8,061 nucleotides of DNA from contig JBJHBY010000164.1 in NCBI GenBank assembly GCA_050485745.1, forward strand, positions 1-8,061. The letters run 5' to 3'. Shown here in pieces: positions 1 to 6,498 of the stretch. This DNA is from JBJHBY01 sp050485745. Its GTDB lineage: Bacteria > Pseudomonadota > Gammaproteobacteria > Pseudomonadales > CAMLJR01. The number at the start of each line of letters is the position of its first letter. The first letter of the stretch is position 1. The position numbers were made by a program, and so were the translations under genes. The notes beneath the pieces were generated by a model, which worked only from the letters and a program-made list of their open reading frames with translations, did no database searches and was not told the DNA's origin.

Positions 1-945
1 GGGCGTGGTGGCGAGTCCGCCACGGTCACCGATGCCAACCTGCTGCTGGGGCGCCTGCGCCCGGGTACCCTGCTGGGGGGGAATGTCCCCCTGGACGAGA
101 CGGCGGCGCGGGATGCCCTGGTGCGGCTGGCGCAGCCGCTGGGCATGTCGGCGGAGGACGCGGCGCTGGGCGTGCTGACCCTGGCCAATGAACACATGAC
201 CCGTGCGCTGCGTGTGATCTCCGTGCAGCGCGGGCACGATCCGGCGGAGTTCCGTCTGTGCTGCTTTGGTGGCGCGGGCGGGCTGCACCTCTGTGCCCTG
301 GCCGAGGCACTGCAGATGCGCAGGGCGTTGATTCCGGCCATGGCGGGCGTGCTGTCCGCCTATGGCATGCTGGTCGCGCCGCGGCAGCGGCAGCTGTCCC
401 GCACCTACAATGTGCTGCTGGAGTCCGTGCTGCTGGCCGCGGTGCGCGAGGTATTTCGCGAGCTGGAGGCCGAGGGTCGCGCCCAGCTTCGCGCCGAGGG
501 TGTCGCTGATGATGAGATCCTCGCCGGGAGCAGTGCTGATCTGCGCTATCGCGGCCAGTCCAGTGCCCTGAACCTGCCCTGGGACGATGATGCCGGCCGC
601 CTCTGCGAAGCCTTTCATCGCGCCCACGAACAACGTTACGGACATCGCCTGGAGCGCCCGGTGGAGCTGGTCAACCTGCGCATGGCGGTGAGTGCGCCGG
701 TGTCGGTGCCGCCGCTTCCAGAGCTCCCGGAGCGGCCCGATGCCCGGCCCATCGAGTGCGTCGAGCTGACGGGCTTCCGGCAGCCTGTGGCCGTGTTCGA
801 GCGTGAGCATATCGCCCCGGGACAGTGTATCGAGGGGCCAGCGCTGATCGTCGAGCGCATCGCCACCAGCCTGGTCGCAGAGGGCTGGCTGGCCCGCTGT
901 GATTCCCGCGGGCACCTGCTGCTGGAACGGACTGCACCGGCGTGA
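1..945 (+). CDS. Hydantoinase A / 5-oxoprolinase A-family protein, C-terminal part (5' end outside window)
   Basis: Frame 1 is open from the first base to the TGA at 943-945, giving 314 visible residues. The GTG at 121 is internal and not the real start, because conserved family sequence lies before it (TVTDANLLLGRL, from about residue 8). Other family marks are MSAEDAALGVLTLANEHMTRAL, the glycine-rich FGGAGGLH (residues 89-96), GVLSAYGMLVA, RYRGQS, a YGHRLERPVELVNLRM stretch and the terminal GPALIVER...EGW...G.LLLER segment. HyuA-type proteins are usually about 650-700 residues, so about half is missing. Known members are ATP-dependent, cytoplasmic subunits that hydrolyse hydantoins, N-methylhydantoins or 5-oxoproline, normally with a HyuB partner. 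No hyuB follows; cyaA begins 36 bp downstream, so any partner must be upstream or elsewhere. The substrate cannot be told from sequence. The family call is firm, the specific reaction is not. Confidence 0.9.
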   Translation, partial: GRGGESATVTDANLLLGRLRPGTLLGGNVPLDETAARDALVRLAQPLGMSAEDAALGVLTLANEHMTRALRVISVQRGHDPAEFRLCCFGGAGGLHLCALAEALQMRRALIPAMAGVLSAYGMLVAPRQRQLSRTYNVLLESVLLAAVREVFRELEAEGRAQLRAEGVADDEILAGSSADLRYRGQSSALNLPWDDDAGRLCEAFHRAHEQRYGHRLERPVELVNLRMAVSAPVSVPPLPELPERPDARPIECVELTGFRQPVAVFEREHIAPGQCIEGPALIVERIATSLVAEGWLARCDSRGHLLLERTAPA

Positions 946-974
946 GACGCACCCATCCCGCCAGCGCCTATACT
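944..974 (+). promoter_or_regulatory. Possible cyaA promoter close to the start codon
   Basis: A TATACT hexamer (969-974) matches the sigma70 -10 consensus at five of six positions and stands out in GC-rich surroundings. The only -35 candidate is weak: GAGACG at 944-949, sharing the GAC core, with a long 19-bp spacer. Transcription would start about 7 nt after the box, near 981-982, which is the cyaA ATG itself. No good Shine-Dalgarno precedes that ATG (only GGGTG at 975-979, too close), which fits a leaderless transcript but does not prove it. cyaA could instead be read through from the hydantoinase gene. Confidence 0.3.
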
Positions 975-981
975 GGGTGAC

Positions 982-3858
982 ATGTCATCGCCCCCGGTCG
1001 CGTCGTCCATCGATGAAGGGTTGGACCGCAAGACCCTGAAAACCCTTCGCCAGCGCTTCCTGCAGGTCAATGCGGCCCGCCTGGAGCGTGCGCGCATGGG
1101 GCTGGGGATCAGGCAACAGCTGTTTCTCGACCTGTTGCCCCTGCTGTTCCACGTCAATCACCCGATGTTGCCGGGTTATGTCTCGCACCAGACGCCGGCG
1201 GGCCTGAGCGACTACAACCCGGATCGCGCCGATATCGGTCGTGCCCAGCGGGTGGCCCGCAGTTTTACCTGGCGGCGGCAGCCCACACTGGAACGGGAAA
1301 TCCAGGCCCTGTTCCTGATGGGATCCTGCGGTACGGTGGGCCAGACCGACCGCTCCGATATCGATATCTGGGTCTGCCATGGCCCGGAGCTGGACGCGGA
1401 GCGTCTGGCCCTGCTGCAACAGAAGGCGGAGGCCATCAGTGCCTGGGCCTCGACCCTGGGCCTCCAGGCGCATTGCTTTCTGATGGAGGGGCAGAAGTTC
1501 CGGCGCGGCGAGCGCGCTGCCCTCAGTGGCGAGGACTGCGGCAGCAGCCAGCACTACCTGTTGCTGGATGAGTTCTATCGCACCGGCCTGTTGCTCGCGG
1601 GGCAGGTGCCGATCTGGTGGCTGGTGCCGCCGGATGAAGAGCCCCATTACAACTATTACACCGAAACCCTGCGCCGCAAGCGCTTCGTGCGCCCGGGGGA
1701 AACGCTGGATTTCGGCAGTGTCGCCCAGATTCCCGCCGGGGAGTTCATCGGCGCCGGCATCTGGCAGCTGTACAAGGCCATCGACTCACCCTACAAATCC
1801 GCCCTGAAGTTGCTGCTGACCGAAGTCTATGCCAGCCAGTATCCAGCGGTTGAACCCCTGAGCACCTGCTACAAACGCCTGATTCACCGCGACCAGCTCG
1901 ATATCGACGAGCTCGACCCCTATGTCATGGTCTATCGCCAGCTGGAGCGCTATCTGCTGCAGCGCCAGGAGCACATGCGTCTTGAATTGGTGCGGCGCTG
2001 CTTCTATTTCAAGGTGGGCAAGGCCCTGTCCCGCGGGCCTGGAGGACGCAGCAAATCCTGGCAACGCCTGCTGCTGGAGCGCCTGGTGGCGGAGTGGAAC
2101 TGGCCCTCCGAGCAGCTCGCCCACCTGGATGCACGGCATCGCTGGAAGGCGGCCCAGGTCATGGCCGAGCAGAAAGCGATGGTGCGGGAGCTCACCCACA
2201 GCTATCGCTTCCTGGTGGACTTTGCCCGGCGCAGCCAGACCACGGCGTTGATGAACAGCCAGGAGATGGCGACCCTTGGGCGCAAGCTGTTCACTGCGTT
2301 CGAGCGCAAGGCGGGCAAGGTGGAGTGGGTGAACCCGGGCATCGCCCCTGATCTTTCCGAGGAAGTGCTGAGTTTCTACCCGGTGCGCGAAGCCGGGCCT
2401 GCACGCGATGCCGGGCGCGGCTGGGCGGTGACGTCAGAGTCGCCACCGCCGCGGGACCTGCGCCAGGCCACGCCACTGAAGCGCGAGCGTGATCTCGTCG
2501 CGTTGCTGGTCTGGTGCCACGTCAACGGGTTGCTCACCACCAATACGCGGCTGCAGATCGCCGAAGGCAGCCACGGCGTCAGCGAGTTCGAGCTGGGGCA
2601 TATCGCCCGCGCGCTGCGCCAGAGCCTGCCCGTGCTCGGCAGCGGCCTGCACGGGGATGACCAGGAGCGCTTCACCCAGGCCAATCGCATCGTCACCCTG
2701 CAACTGTTCATCAATGTCGGTATGAACCCGCTCGAGCAACTGCACAATCGCGGTGTCGAGCGTCTCTCCAGCCAGACCGACAGCCTCGTCTACAGTGGCA
2801 TGCGGGAAAACCTCGTACTGGCCATCGACCAGGTACAGGTCAACAGCTGGGGTGATATCAGCACCCGCCATTTCCGCGGCGAAAATGCCCTGCTGGACTG
2901 CCTGCAGGACTACCTCAACCGCTTGCCACCGGGGCAGCATCCCAGCCTGCCAACCCTCGATGTGCGCTGCTTCTGCCCCAGCCGGGCGGCCGCCATTGCC
3001 AGTCGGGTGGAGGAGCTGTTCCAGGATTTGATTGCCTGTTACTACAGCGGCGTGCGCTCCGCTGCCAGTCGCTATGTGCTGGAGATCCAGCGGCGCTTCC
3101 ATGTGCTGCAGTGTGCCGGCGAGCGCGCGACCGTGTACGCTGCACCGGACTATCCCGCACTGGTGGACCTGCTCGGGCAACACCAGCCGGAGTACAGTCC
3201 CATCGTGCTCGACCGTTATTGTCTCGGTGGCTCGGTGCTGGCGGCTATCGCCATGCATTGCCGGGCGGACACGGTGCAGGTGTTCTACCGGCGCTCGACC
3301 CCGGCCACGGCCGAGCTGTTCGTGCTCGACGAGCGTGGCTCCCTGTACTGCCTGACCACGCCCTTTCACGATGAGCGCAGCCTGCTGCACCCCCTGCATC
3401 AGTTCATCCAGGCGACCCTGTTTCGCCAGCGCGGAGACGGCAGCCCGTTGCCGGGCAGCGCCGACCCGGACACCCTGCCGGGGGGCATCTTCTACTACGA
3501 ACTGCTGGACACGGCCGGGGGCATCCGCGGCTTCGCCCGAGAGCCCAGTGCCCTGCCGGGGGCCGGGCTGAATGTCCAGGCGATCGCGGAGCCGGATGGC
3601 GACGGCGAGCTGGCGTTCACGATTCACTGCGATACCACGGAGTTCTCCAGTCTGGAATGGGGTGAGCAGCTGTTCGACGCCGTGGCCCGGCATATTCTCG
3701 AGCGCCGTCGTGGTGGCGGACGCTACCCCTGCTATATCACTGACCTGGACCTCAGCCGTTGCGAGGACGCCGTGCACGGACCCCTGCAGACCGTGTACTA
3801 CCTGCGCTACAAGGAACAGCTGGAGCTGGCTCTGAACGCTGCCATGGCGGGGCTTTGA
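982..3858 (+). CDS. cyaA: Class I adenylate cyclase
   Basis: A 958-residue cytoplasmic enzyme that converts ATP to cyclic AMP and pyrophosphate, supplying the ligand for CRP/Vfr-type regulators. The N-terminal nucleotidyltransferase-type catalytic domain carries G114-S115 and the metal-binding D126-x-D128 in MGSCGTVGQTDRSDIDIWVC. It also has GEDCGSSQH (183-191), LLLDEFYRTG and the class I signature region EFIGAGIWQLYK (254-265) followed by AIDSPYKSALK. The second class I signature appears as NSWGDISTRHF (621-631) in the C-terminal half, which in E. coli is the regulatory part. The protein is longer than E. coli CyaA (848 residues) and close to my recollection of pseudomonad enzymes. The ATG at 982 is preferred over the TTG at 1021 because the intervening IDEG segment resembles pseudomonad N termini as I remember them, but the ATG has a poor ribosome site. 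No terminator with a U tract is visible directly after the stop. Confidence 0.97.
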   Translation: MSSPPVASSIDEGLDRKTLKTLRQRFLQVNAARLERARMGLGIRQQLFLDLLPLLFHVNHPMLPGYVSHQTPAGLSDYNPDRADIGRAQRVARSFTWRRQPTLEREIQALFLMGSCGTVGQTDRSDIDIWVCHGPELDAERLALLQQKAEAISAWASTLGLQAHCFLMEGQKFRRGERAALSGEDCGSSQHYLLLDEFYRTGLLLAGQVPIWWLVPPDEEPHYNYYTETLRRKRFVRPGETLDFGSVAQIPAGEFIGAGIWQLYKAIDSPYKSALKLLLTEVYASQYPAVEPLSTCYKRLIHRDQLDIDELDPYVMVYRQLERYLLQRQEHMRLELVRRCFYFKVGKALSRGPGGRSKSWQRLLLERLVAEWNWPSEQLAHLDARHRWKAAQVMAEQKAMVRELTHSYRFLVDFARRSQTTALMNSQEMATLGRKLFTAFERKAGKVEWVNPGIAPDLSEEVLSFYPVREAGPARDAGRGWAVTSESPPPRDLRQATPLKRERDLVALLVWCHVNGLLTTNTRLQIAEGSHGVSEFELGHIARALRQSLPVLGSGLHGDDQERFTQANRIVTLQLFINVGMNPLEQLHNRGVERLSSQTDSLVYSGMRENLVLAIDQVQVNSWGDISTRHFRGENALLDCLQDYLNRLPPGQHPSLPTLDVRCFCPSRAAAIASRVEELFQDLIACYYSGVRSAASRYVLEIQRRFHVLQCAGERATVYAAPDYPALVDLLGQHQPEYSPIVLDRYCLGGSVLAAIAMHCRADTVQVFYRRSTPATAELFVLDERGSLYCLTTPFHDERSLLHPLHQFIQATLFRQRGDGSPLPGSADPDTLPGGIFYYELLDTAGGIRGFAREPSALPGAGLNVQAIAEPDGDGELAFTIHCDTTEFSSLEWGEQLFDAVARHILERRRGGGRYPCYITDLDLSRCEDAVHGPLQTVYYLRYKEQLELALNAAMAGL

Positions 3859-3907
3859 CGAGAGCGTGGCGTCAGGCCGGCTCCTGTCGAGGGAGACGCA
3901 GGAGCGG

Positions 3908-4054
3908 GACGCGAGACGCAAGACGCGAGACGCGAAACGCAAGACGCAAGACGCAAGACGCAAGACGCGAAACCCAAGGCCCAAGACCCAAGACCCAAGG
4001 CCCAAGGCCCAAGGCCCAAGACCCAAGACCCAAGACCCAAGACCCAAGACCCCA
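3908..4054 (+). repeat. Tandem heptanucleotide array, 21 copies in two blocks
   Basis: Twenty-one uninterrupted 7-bp units with overall consensus RRCSCRA. The first nine (3908-3970) have a GC pair at positions 4-5: GACGCGA or GACGCAA, with one AACGCAA. The next twelve (3971-4054) have CC there: AACCCAA, GGCCCAA, two GACCCAA, three GGCCCAA, four GACCCAA and a final GACCCCA. A degenerate extra unit (GACGCAG, 3895-3901) lies just upstream, out of phase by one base. The GACGCGA-AAC pair occurs at 3929 and again 35 bp later at 3964, hinting at a five-unit duplication. Unit boundaries were counted by hand and are exact in phase. Runs of identical units point to slipped-strand expansion. The array fills most of the cyaA-lptM gap. 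Function unknown; comparable heptamer arrays (STRR) are known from cyanobacteria, but I claim no relationship. Confidence 0.95.
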
Positions 4055-4074
4055 GCCAGGGGACGGCCCTGGCT
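4054..4074. promoter_or_regulatory. Perfect 8-bp inverted repeat with 5-nt loop
   Basis: AGCCAGGG (4054-4061) and CCCTGGCT (4067-4074) are exact reverse complements separated by GACGG. The left arm starts on the last base of the heptamer array. The element could be the stem of a transcription terminator for cyaA, but no T run follows on the + strand (the next bases are TCAGCC). It could also be an operator, because it overlaps the expected -35 position of the promoter upstream of lptM. No regulator can be named from the sequence. Confidence 0.5.
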
Positions 4075-4088
4075 TCAGCCGTTATAAT
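4060..4088 (+). promoter_or_regulatory. Probable sigma70 promoter of the lptM-lysA-dapF-DUF484-xerC run
   Basis: A perfect TATAAT -10 box lies at 4083-4088. With a 17-bp spacer the -35 position is GGGACG (4060-4065), which keeps only the central GAC of TTGACA. The predicted start near 4095 would leave a leader of about 36 nt before the lptM ATG. The next three intergenic gaps show no comparable box, so this is the best candidate for the whole run. The weak -35 lies inside the inverted repeat at 4054-4074, leaving room for control by a bound protein. Confidence 0.6.
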
Positions 4089-4130
4089 CCGCGTCCTGTT
4101 GCCCACCCAACGAGCGCCACGGAGACCCGC

Positions 4131-4262
4131 ATGCGCATCTGGTTGCTGATCACCGCTTTCGCCCTGACCACCGCCGCCTGTGGGCAGCAGGGCCCGCTGT
4201 ACCTGCCCGATGCGCCGCCGCCACCGCCCCTCGAAGAAGTCGATGCGGGGGGAGAGCGCTGA
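4131..4262 (+). CDS. lptM: Small LptM-type (YifL/LppL) outer-membrane lipoprotein
   Basis: A 43-residue protein: MRIWLL start, hydrophobic signal segment, lipobox T-A-A-C with the lipidated cysteine at residue 17, then GQQGPLYLP, the C-G-x-x-G-P-L-Y-x-P signature of this family, and a short proline-rich acidic tail (PDAPPPPPLEEVDAGGER). The residue after the cysteine is Gly, not Asp, so outer-membrane sorting is expected. In E. coli, LptM binds the LptD/LptE LPS translocon and helps LptD reach its correct disulfide state; that role is inferred here from family. It is shorter than E. coli YifL (67 residues). The lipobox has Thr rather than the usual Leu at -3. The start is fixed by GGAG at 4121-4124, six bases before the ATG, and by the signal peptide. 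The reading frame stays open upstream through the repeat array, but that extension would bury the signal peptide. Its TGA is one base from the lysA ATG, so translation is probably coupled. Confidence 0.9.
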   Translation: MRIWLLITAFALTTAACGQQGPLYLPDAPPPPPLEEVDAGGER

Positions 4263-4263
4263 G

Positions 4264-5514
4264 ATGGAGGCATTCAGCATCCGTGAGGGCAGCCTGTTCG
4301 CCGAGGACTGCAGTGTCGAGCGACTCGCGGAAACCTTTGGCACGCCGCTCTACGTCTATTCCCGCGCTTGCCTGGAAGAGCGTTTTCACGCCTACGCCGA
4401 TGCCCTGGGATCGCGCCCGCATCTGATCTGCTACGCGGTCAAGGCCAACTCCAACATCGCGGTGCTCAACGTGCTGGCGCGGCTGGGTGCGGGCTTCGAT
4501 ATCGTCTCTGTTGGCGAGCTGGAGCGGGTGCTGGCCGCCGGTGGAGACCCTGGCCGCGTGGTGTTCTCCGGTGTCGGCAAGACGGCACCGGAGATGCGCC
4601 GCGCGCTGTGCCTGGGCATTCGCTGCTTCAACGTGGAGAGCCTGGAGGAGCTGGAGCGCCTGAACCAGGTGGCGGCCGCGGAGAATCTGCGCGCACCGGT
4701 GTCGCTGCGCGTCAATCCGGATGTCGATGCCGACACCCACCCCTACATCTCGACGGGCCTGCGCGACAACAAGTTCGGCATCGACATCGCCGAGGCGCTG
4801 GCCGTCTACCGCCGTGCGGCCGCGCTGTCCCATATCGATGTCGTCGGCGTTGACTGCCACATCGGCTCGCAGCTCACCCGCACCGCGCCCTTTATCGACG
4901 CGCTGCAGCGCGTGCTGGCCCTGGTCGATACCCTGTCCGGCGAGGGTATTCGCCTGCGCCACCTCGATCTTGGCGGCGGCCTCGGCGTGCGTTACCGGGA
5001 CGAAAACCCGCCGCAGCCCGGAGACTACATCGCCGAGGTGCTTGCGGCACTGGGGGAGTGCGACCTGGAGCTGGTGTTCGAGCCCGGCCGCTCCATTGCC
5101 GCCGGGGCCGGCATTCTGCTGACCCGTGTCGAATACCTGAAGCACACGCCACACAGGAATTTCTGCGTTGTCGACGCCGCCATGAATGATCTGGTGCGCC
5201 CTGCCCTGTACCAGGCCTGGATGCGTATCGACCCGGTGCGGATACCGCCCGCCGACGCCCCGTGGCAGTGCTACGACGTGGTCGGGCCGGTATGCGAAAC
5301 CGGGGATTTTCTCGGCAAGGAGCGCGAGCTTGCCGTTGCCACTGGTGATCTCCTTGCGGTTCACGGCGCCGGTGCCTATGGATTTACCATGAGTTCTAAT
5401 TACAATAGCCGTGGACGCGCCGCAGAAGTCATGGTCGATGGTACTGATGCCTATCTGGTGCGCGCCCGGGAAACGGTCGCCGACCTGATGCGCGGCGAAT
5501 CCATACTGCCCTGA
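4264..5514 (+). CDS. lysA: Diaminopimelate decarboxylase
   Basis: A 416-residue PLP enzyme that decarboxylates meso-diaminopimelate to L-lysine, the last step of the DAP pathway. It is an alanine racemase-fold (fold III) decarboxylase. K60 in YAVKANSN is the expected Schiff-base lysine. H199 in CHIGSQ, the phosphate-binding LGGGLG (glycines 237-239) and EPGR (273-276) are cofactor-site motifs. C344-E345 in GPVCETGDFLG and Y372 in GAYGFTMSSNYN are the residues that complete the site across the dimer. Length is normal. The ATG at 4264 follows the lptM stop after one base and has GGAG at 4251-4254, inside the end of lptM, as its ribosome site. This start gives a usual N terminus, whereas upstream extension would run through lptM in another frame. 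The neighbouring dapF supplies its substrate. Confidence 0.98.
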   Translation: MEAFSIREGSLFAEDCSVERLAETFGTPLYVYSRACLEERFHAYADALGSRPHLICYAVKANSNIAVLNVLARLGAGFDIVSVGELERVLAAGGDPGRVVFSGVGKTAPEMRRALCLGIRCFNVESLEELERLNQVAAAENLRAPVSLRVNPDVDADTHPYISTGLRDNKFGIDIAEALAVYRRAAALSHIDVVGVDCHIGSQLTRTAPFIDALQRVLALVDTLSGEGIRLRHLDLGGGLGVRYRDENPPQPGDYIAEVLAALGECDLELVFEPGRSIAAGAGILLTRVEYLKHTPHRNFCVVDAAMNDLVRPALYQAWMRIDPVRIPPADAPWQCYDVVGPVCETGDFLGKERELAVATGDLLAVHGAGAYGFTMSSNYNSRGRAAEVMVDGTDAYLVRARETVADLMRGESILP

Positions 5515-5590
5515 GAACCTGTTGACGATCTCGCGAGCCAGGGTCCTGCAAGGCAAACATCGGCGAGGCGCCTGACGGGGACACCCTGCA

Positions 5591-6421
5591 ATGCTGTTAC
5601 GCTTTACCAAGATGCATGGGCTCGGCAACGATTTTGTCGTCATCGACCTGATCAGCCAGCGCTTCAACCTCAAGCCCCATCATGTACGCAAGCTGGCGGA
5701 TCGCCGCTTTGGCGTTGGCTGTGACCAGGTTCTGGTGGTGGAGGCGCCGCTGCGCCCGGATGCCGATTTCCGCTACCGCATCTTCAATGCCGATGGCGGC
5801 GAAGTTGGCCAATGCGGCAATGGTGCCCGCTGCTTTGCCCGCTTTGTGCGCGACAAGCGCCTGACCGGCAAGCAGCGCATCAGCGTGGAGACCCTGTCCG
5901 GGCTGATTCATCTGGAGGTCATGGCGGATCAGCAGGTCCGTGTCGACATGGGTGCACCACAACTGGCGCCCGGTGCGATACCCTTCGAGGCCGGTTCGGA
6001 AGCGATCACCTATACCATCGAGGCCCTCGGCCGGGCGTGGCAGATCGGCGCGGTCTCCATGGGCAACCCCCACGCCGTGTTGCGTGTCGACAGCGTCGAC
6101 GAGGCGCCGGTGGCGGAACTCGGCCCGGTCCTGGAGCGGCATCCGCGCTTTCCCGAGCGCGCCAATGTCGGCTTCATGCAAGTGCTGGATCCCGCGCATA
6201 TCCGTCTGCGGGTGTTCGAGCGGGGCGCCGGGGAGACCCTCGCCTGCGGCACCGGCGCCTGTGCAGCGGTGGTGGCGGGGCGCCTGCAGGGATTGCTGGA
6301 GCAACGTGTCGATGTCGCACTGCCCGGTGGCCACCTCAGCATCGAGTGGCAGGGCCAGGGGCATCCCGTTATGATGACCGGGCCGGCCTGCAGCGTTTTT
6401 GAAGGCCAGATCCAGATCTGA
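5591..6421 (+). CDS. dapF: Diaminopimelate epimerase
   Basis: A 276-residue, cofactor-independent cytoplasmic epimerase interconverting LL- and meso-diaminopimelate. The product feeds both lysine synthesis (LysA, encoded just upstream) and peptidoglycan cross-linking. The N terminus MLLRFTKMHGLGNDFVVID is typical and fixes the start. The two catalytic cysteines are C75 in GQCGNGARC and C219 in ACGTGAC, two residues on from E. coli C73 and C217. H161 (MGNPHAV) and E210 (FERGAGET) are the accompanying active-site residues. Length matches the family (about 274). The ribosome site is weak: GGGGAC at 5577-5582, eight bases before the ATG. The 76-bp gap from lysA has no clear promoter or terminator, so co-transcription with lysA is the simplest reading. 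Confidence 0.98.
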   Translation: MLLRFTKMHGLGNDFVVIDLISQRFNLKPHHVRKLADRRFGVGCDQVLVVEAPLRPDADFRYRIFNADGGEVGQCGNGARCFARFVRDKRLTGKQRISVETLSGLIHLEVMADQQVRVDMGAPQLAPGAIPFEAGSEAITYTIEALGRAWQIGAVSMGNPHAVLRVDSVDEAPVAELGPVLERHPRFPERANVGFMQVLDPAHIRLRVFERGAGETLACGTGACAAVVAGRLQGLLEQRVDVALPGGHLSIEWQGQGHPVMMTGPACSVFEGQIQI

Positions 6422-6498
6422 ACCCGCGGGCCCCGGCCTCCGGTACAAAATCGGGATCACCTGGCACAGTCGAGACAAAAGAGAGGCAAGGTAGCGGC

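Noticed and set aside
1021..1023. Alternative TTG start for cyaA
   Set aside because: It aligns in length with the E. coli start, but AAGGG abuts the TTG with no spacing, and the residues before it look conserved with pseudomonad CyaA from memory. It remains possible.
2434..4047. Long reading frame (537 codons) on the - strand opposite cyaA
   Set aside because: It begins inside the T-free repeat array, which cannot contain stops, and runs antisense to a fully conserved cyaA. The GLGSWVLGLG-type start is just the translated heptamer. No family resemblance is seen.
3908..4054. CRISPR array
   Set aside because: Units are 7 bp with no spacers and no cas genes nearby. It is a simple tandem repeat.
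3759..4262. Extended + frame fusing the end of cyaA, the repeat array and lptM
   Set aside because: It is open only because the array has no T. The extension would put the lipoprotein signal peptide in the middle of a protein. The ATG at 4131 has its own ribosome site and promoter.
5515..5590. Internal promoter for dapF (TTGACG at 5522-5527)
   Set aside because: A good -35-like hexamer, but there is no -10-like sequence at 16-18 bp spacing, and no terminator hairpin with a T run in the gap.
4150..5673. 507-codon reading frame on the - strand opposite lysA
   Set aside because: It is a shadow of high-GC codon use. The + strand carries all LysA catalytic motifs, and the antisense product is low-complexity His/Arg/Gln-rich sequence.
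6422..6498. Promoter or terminator between dapF and the DUF484 gene
   Set aside because: GC-rich palindromic bits (CCGCGG, GGGCCC) do not form a convincing stem with a T tract, and the TACAAAAT stretch at 6443-6450 lacks a -35 partner.
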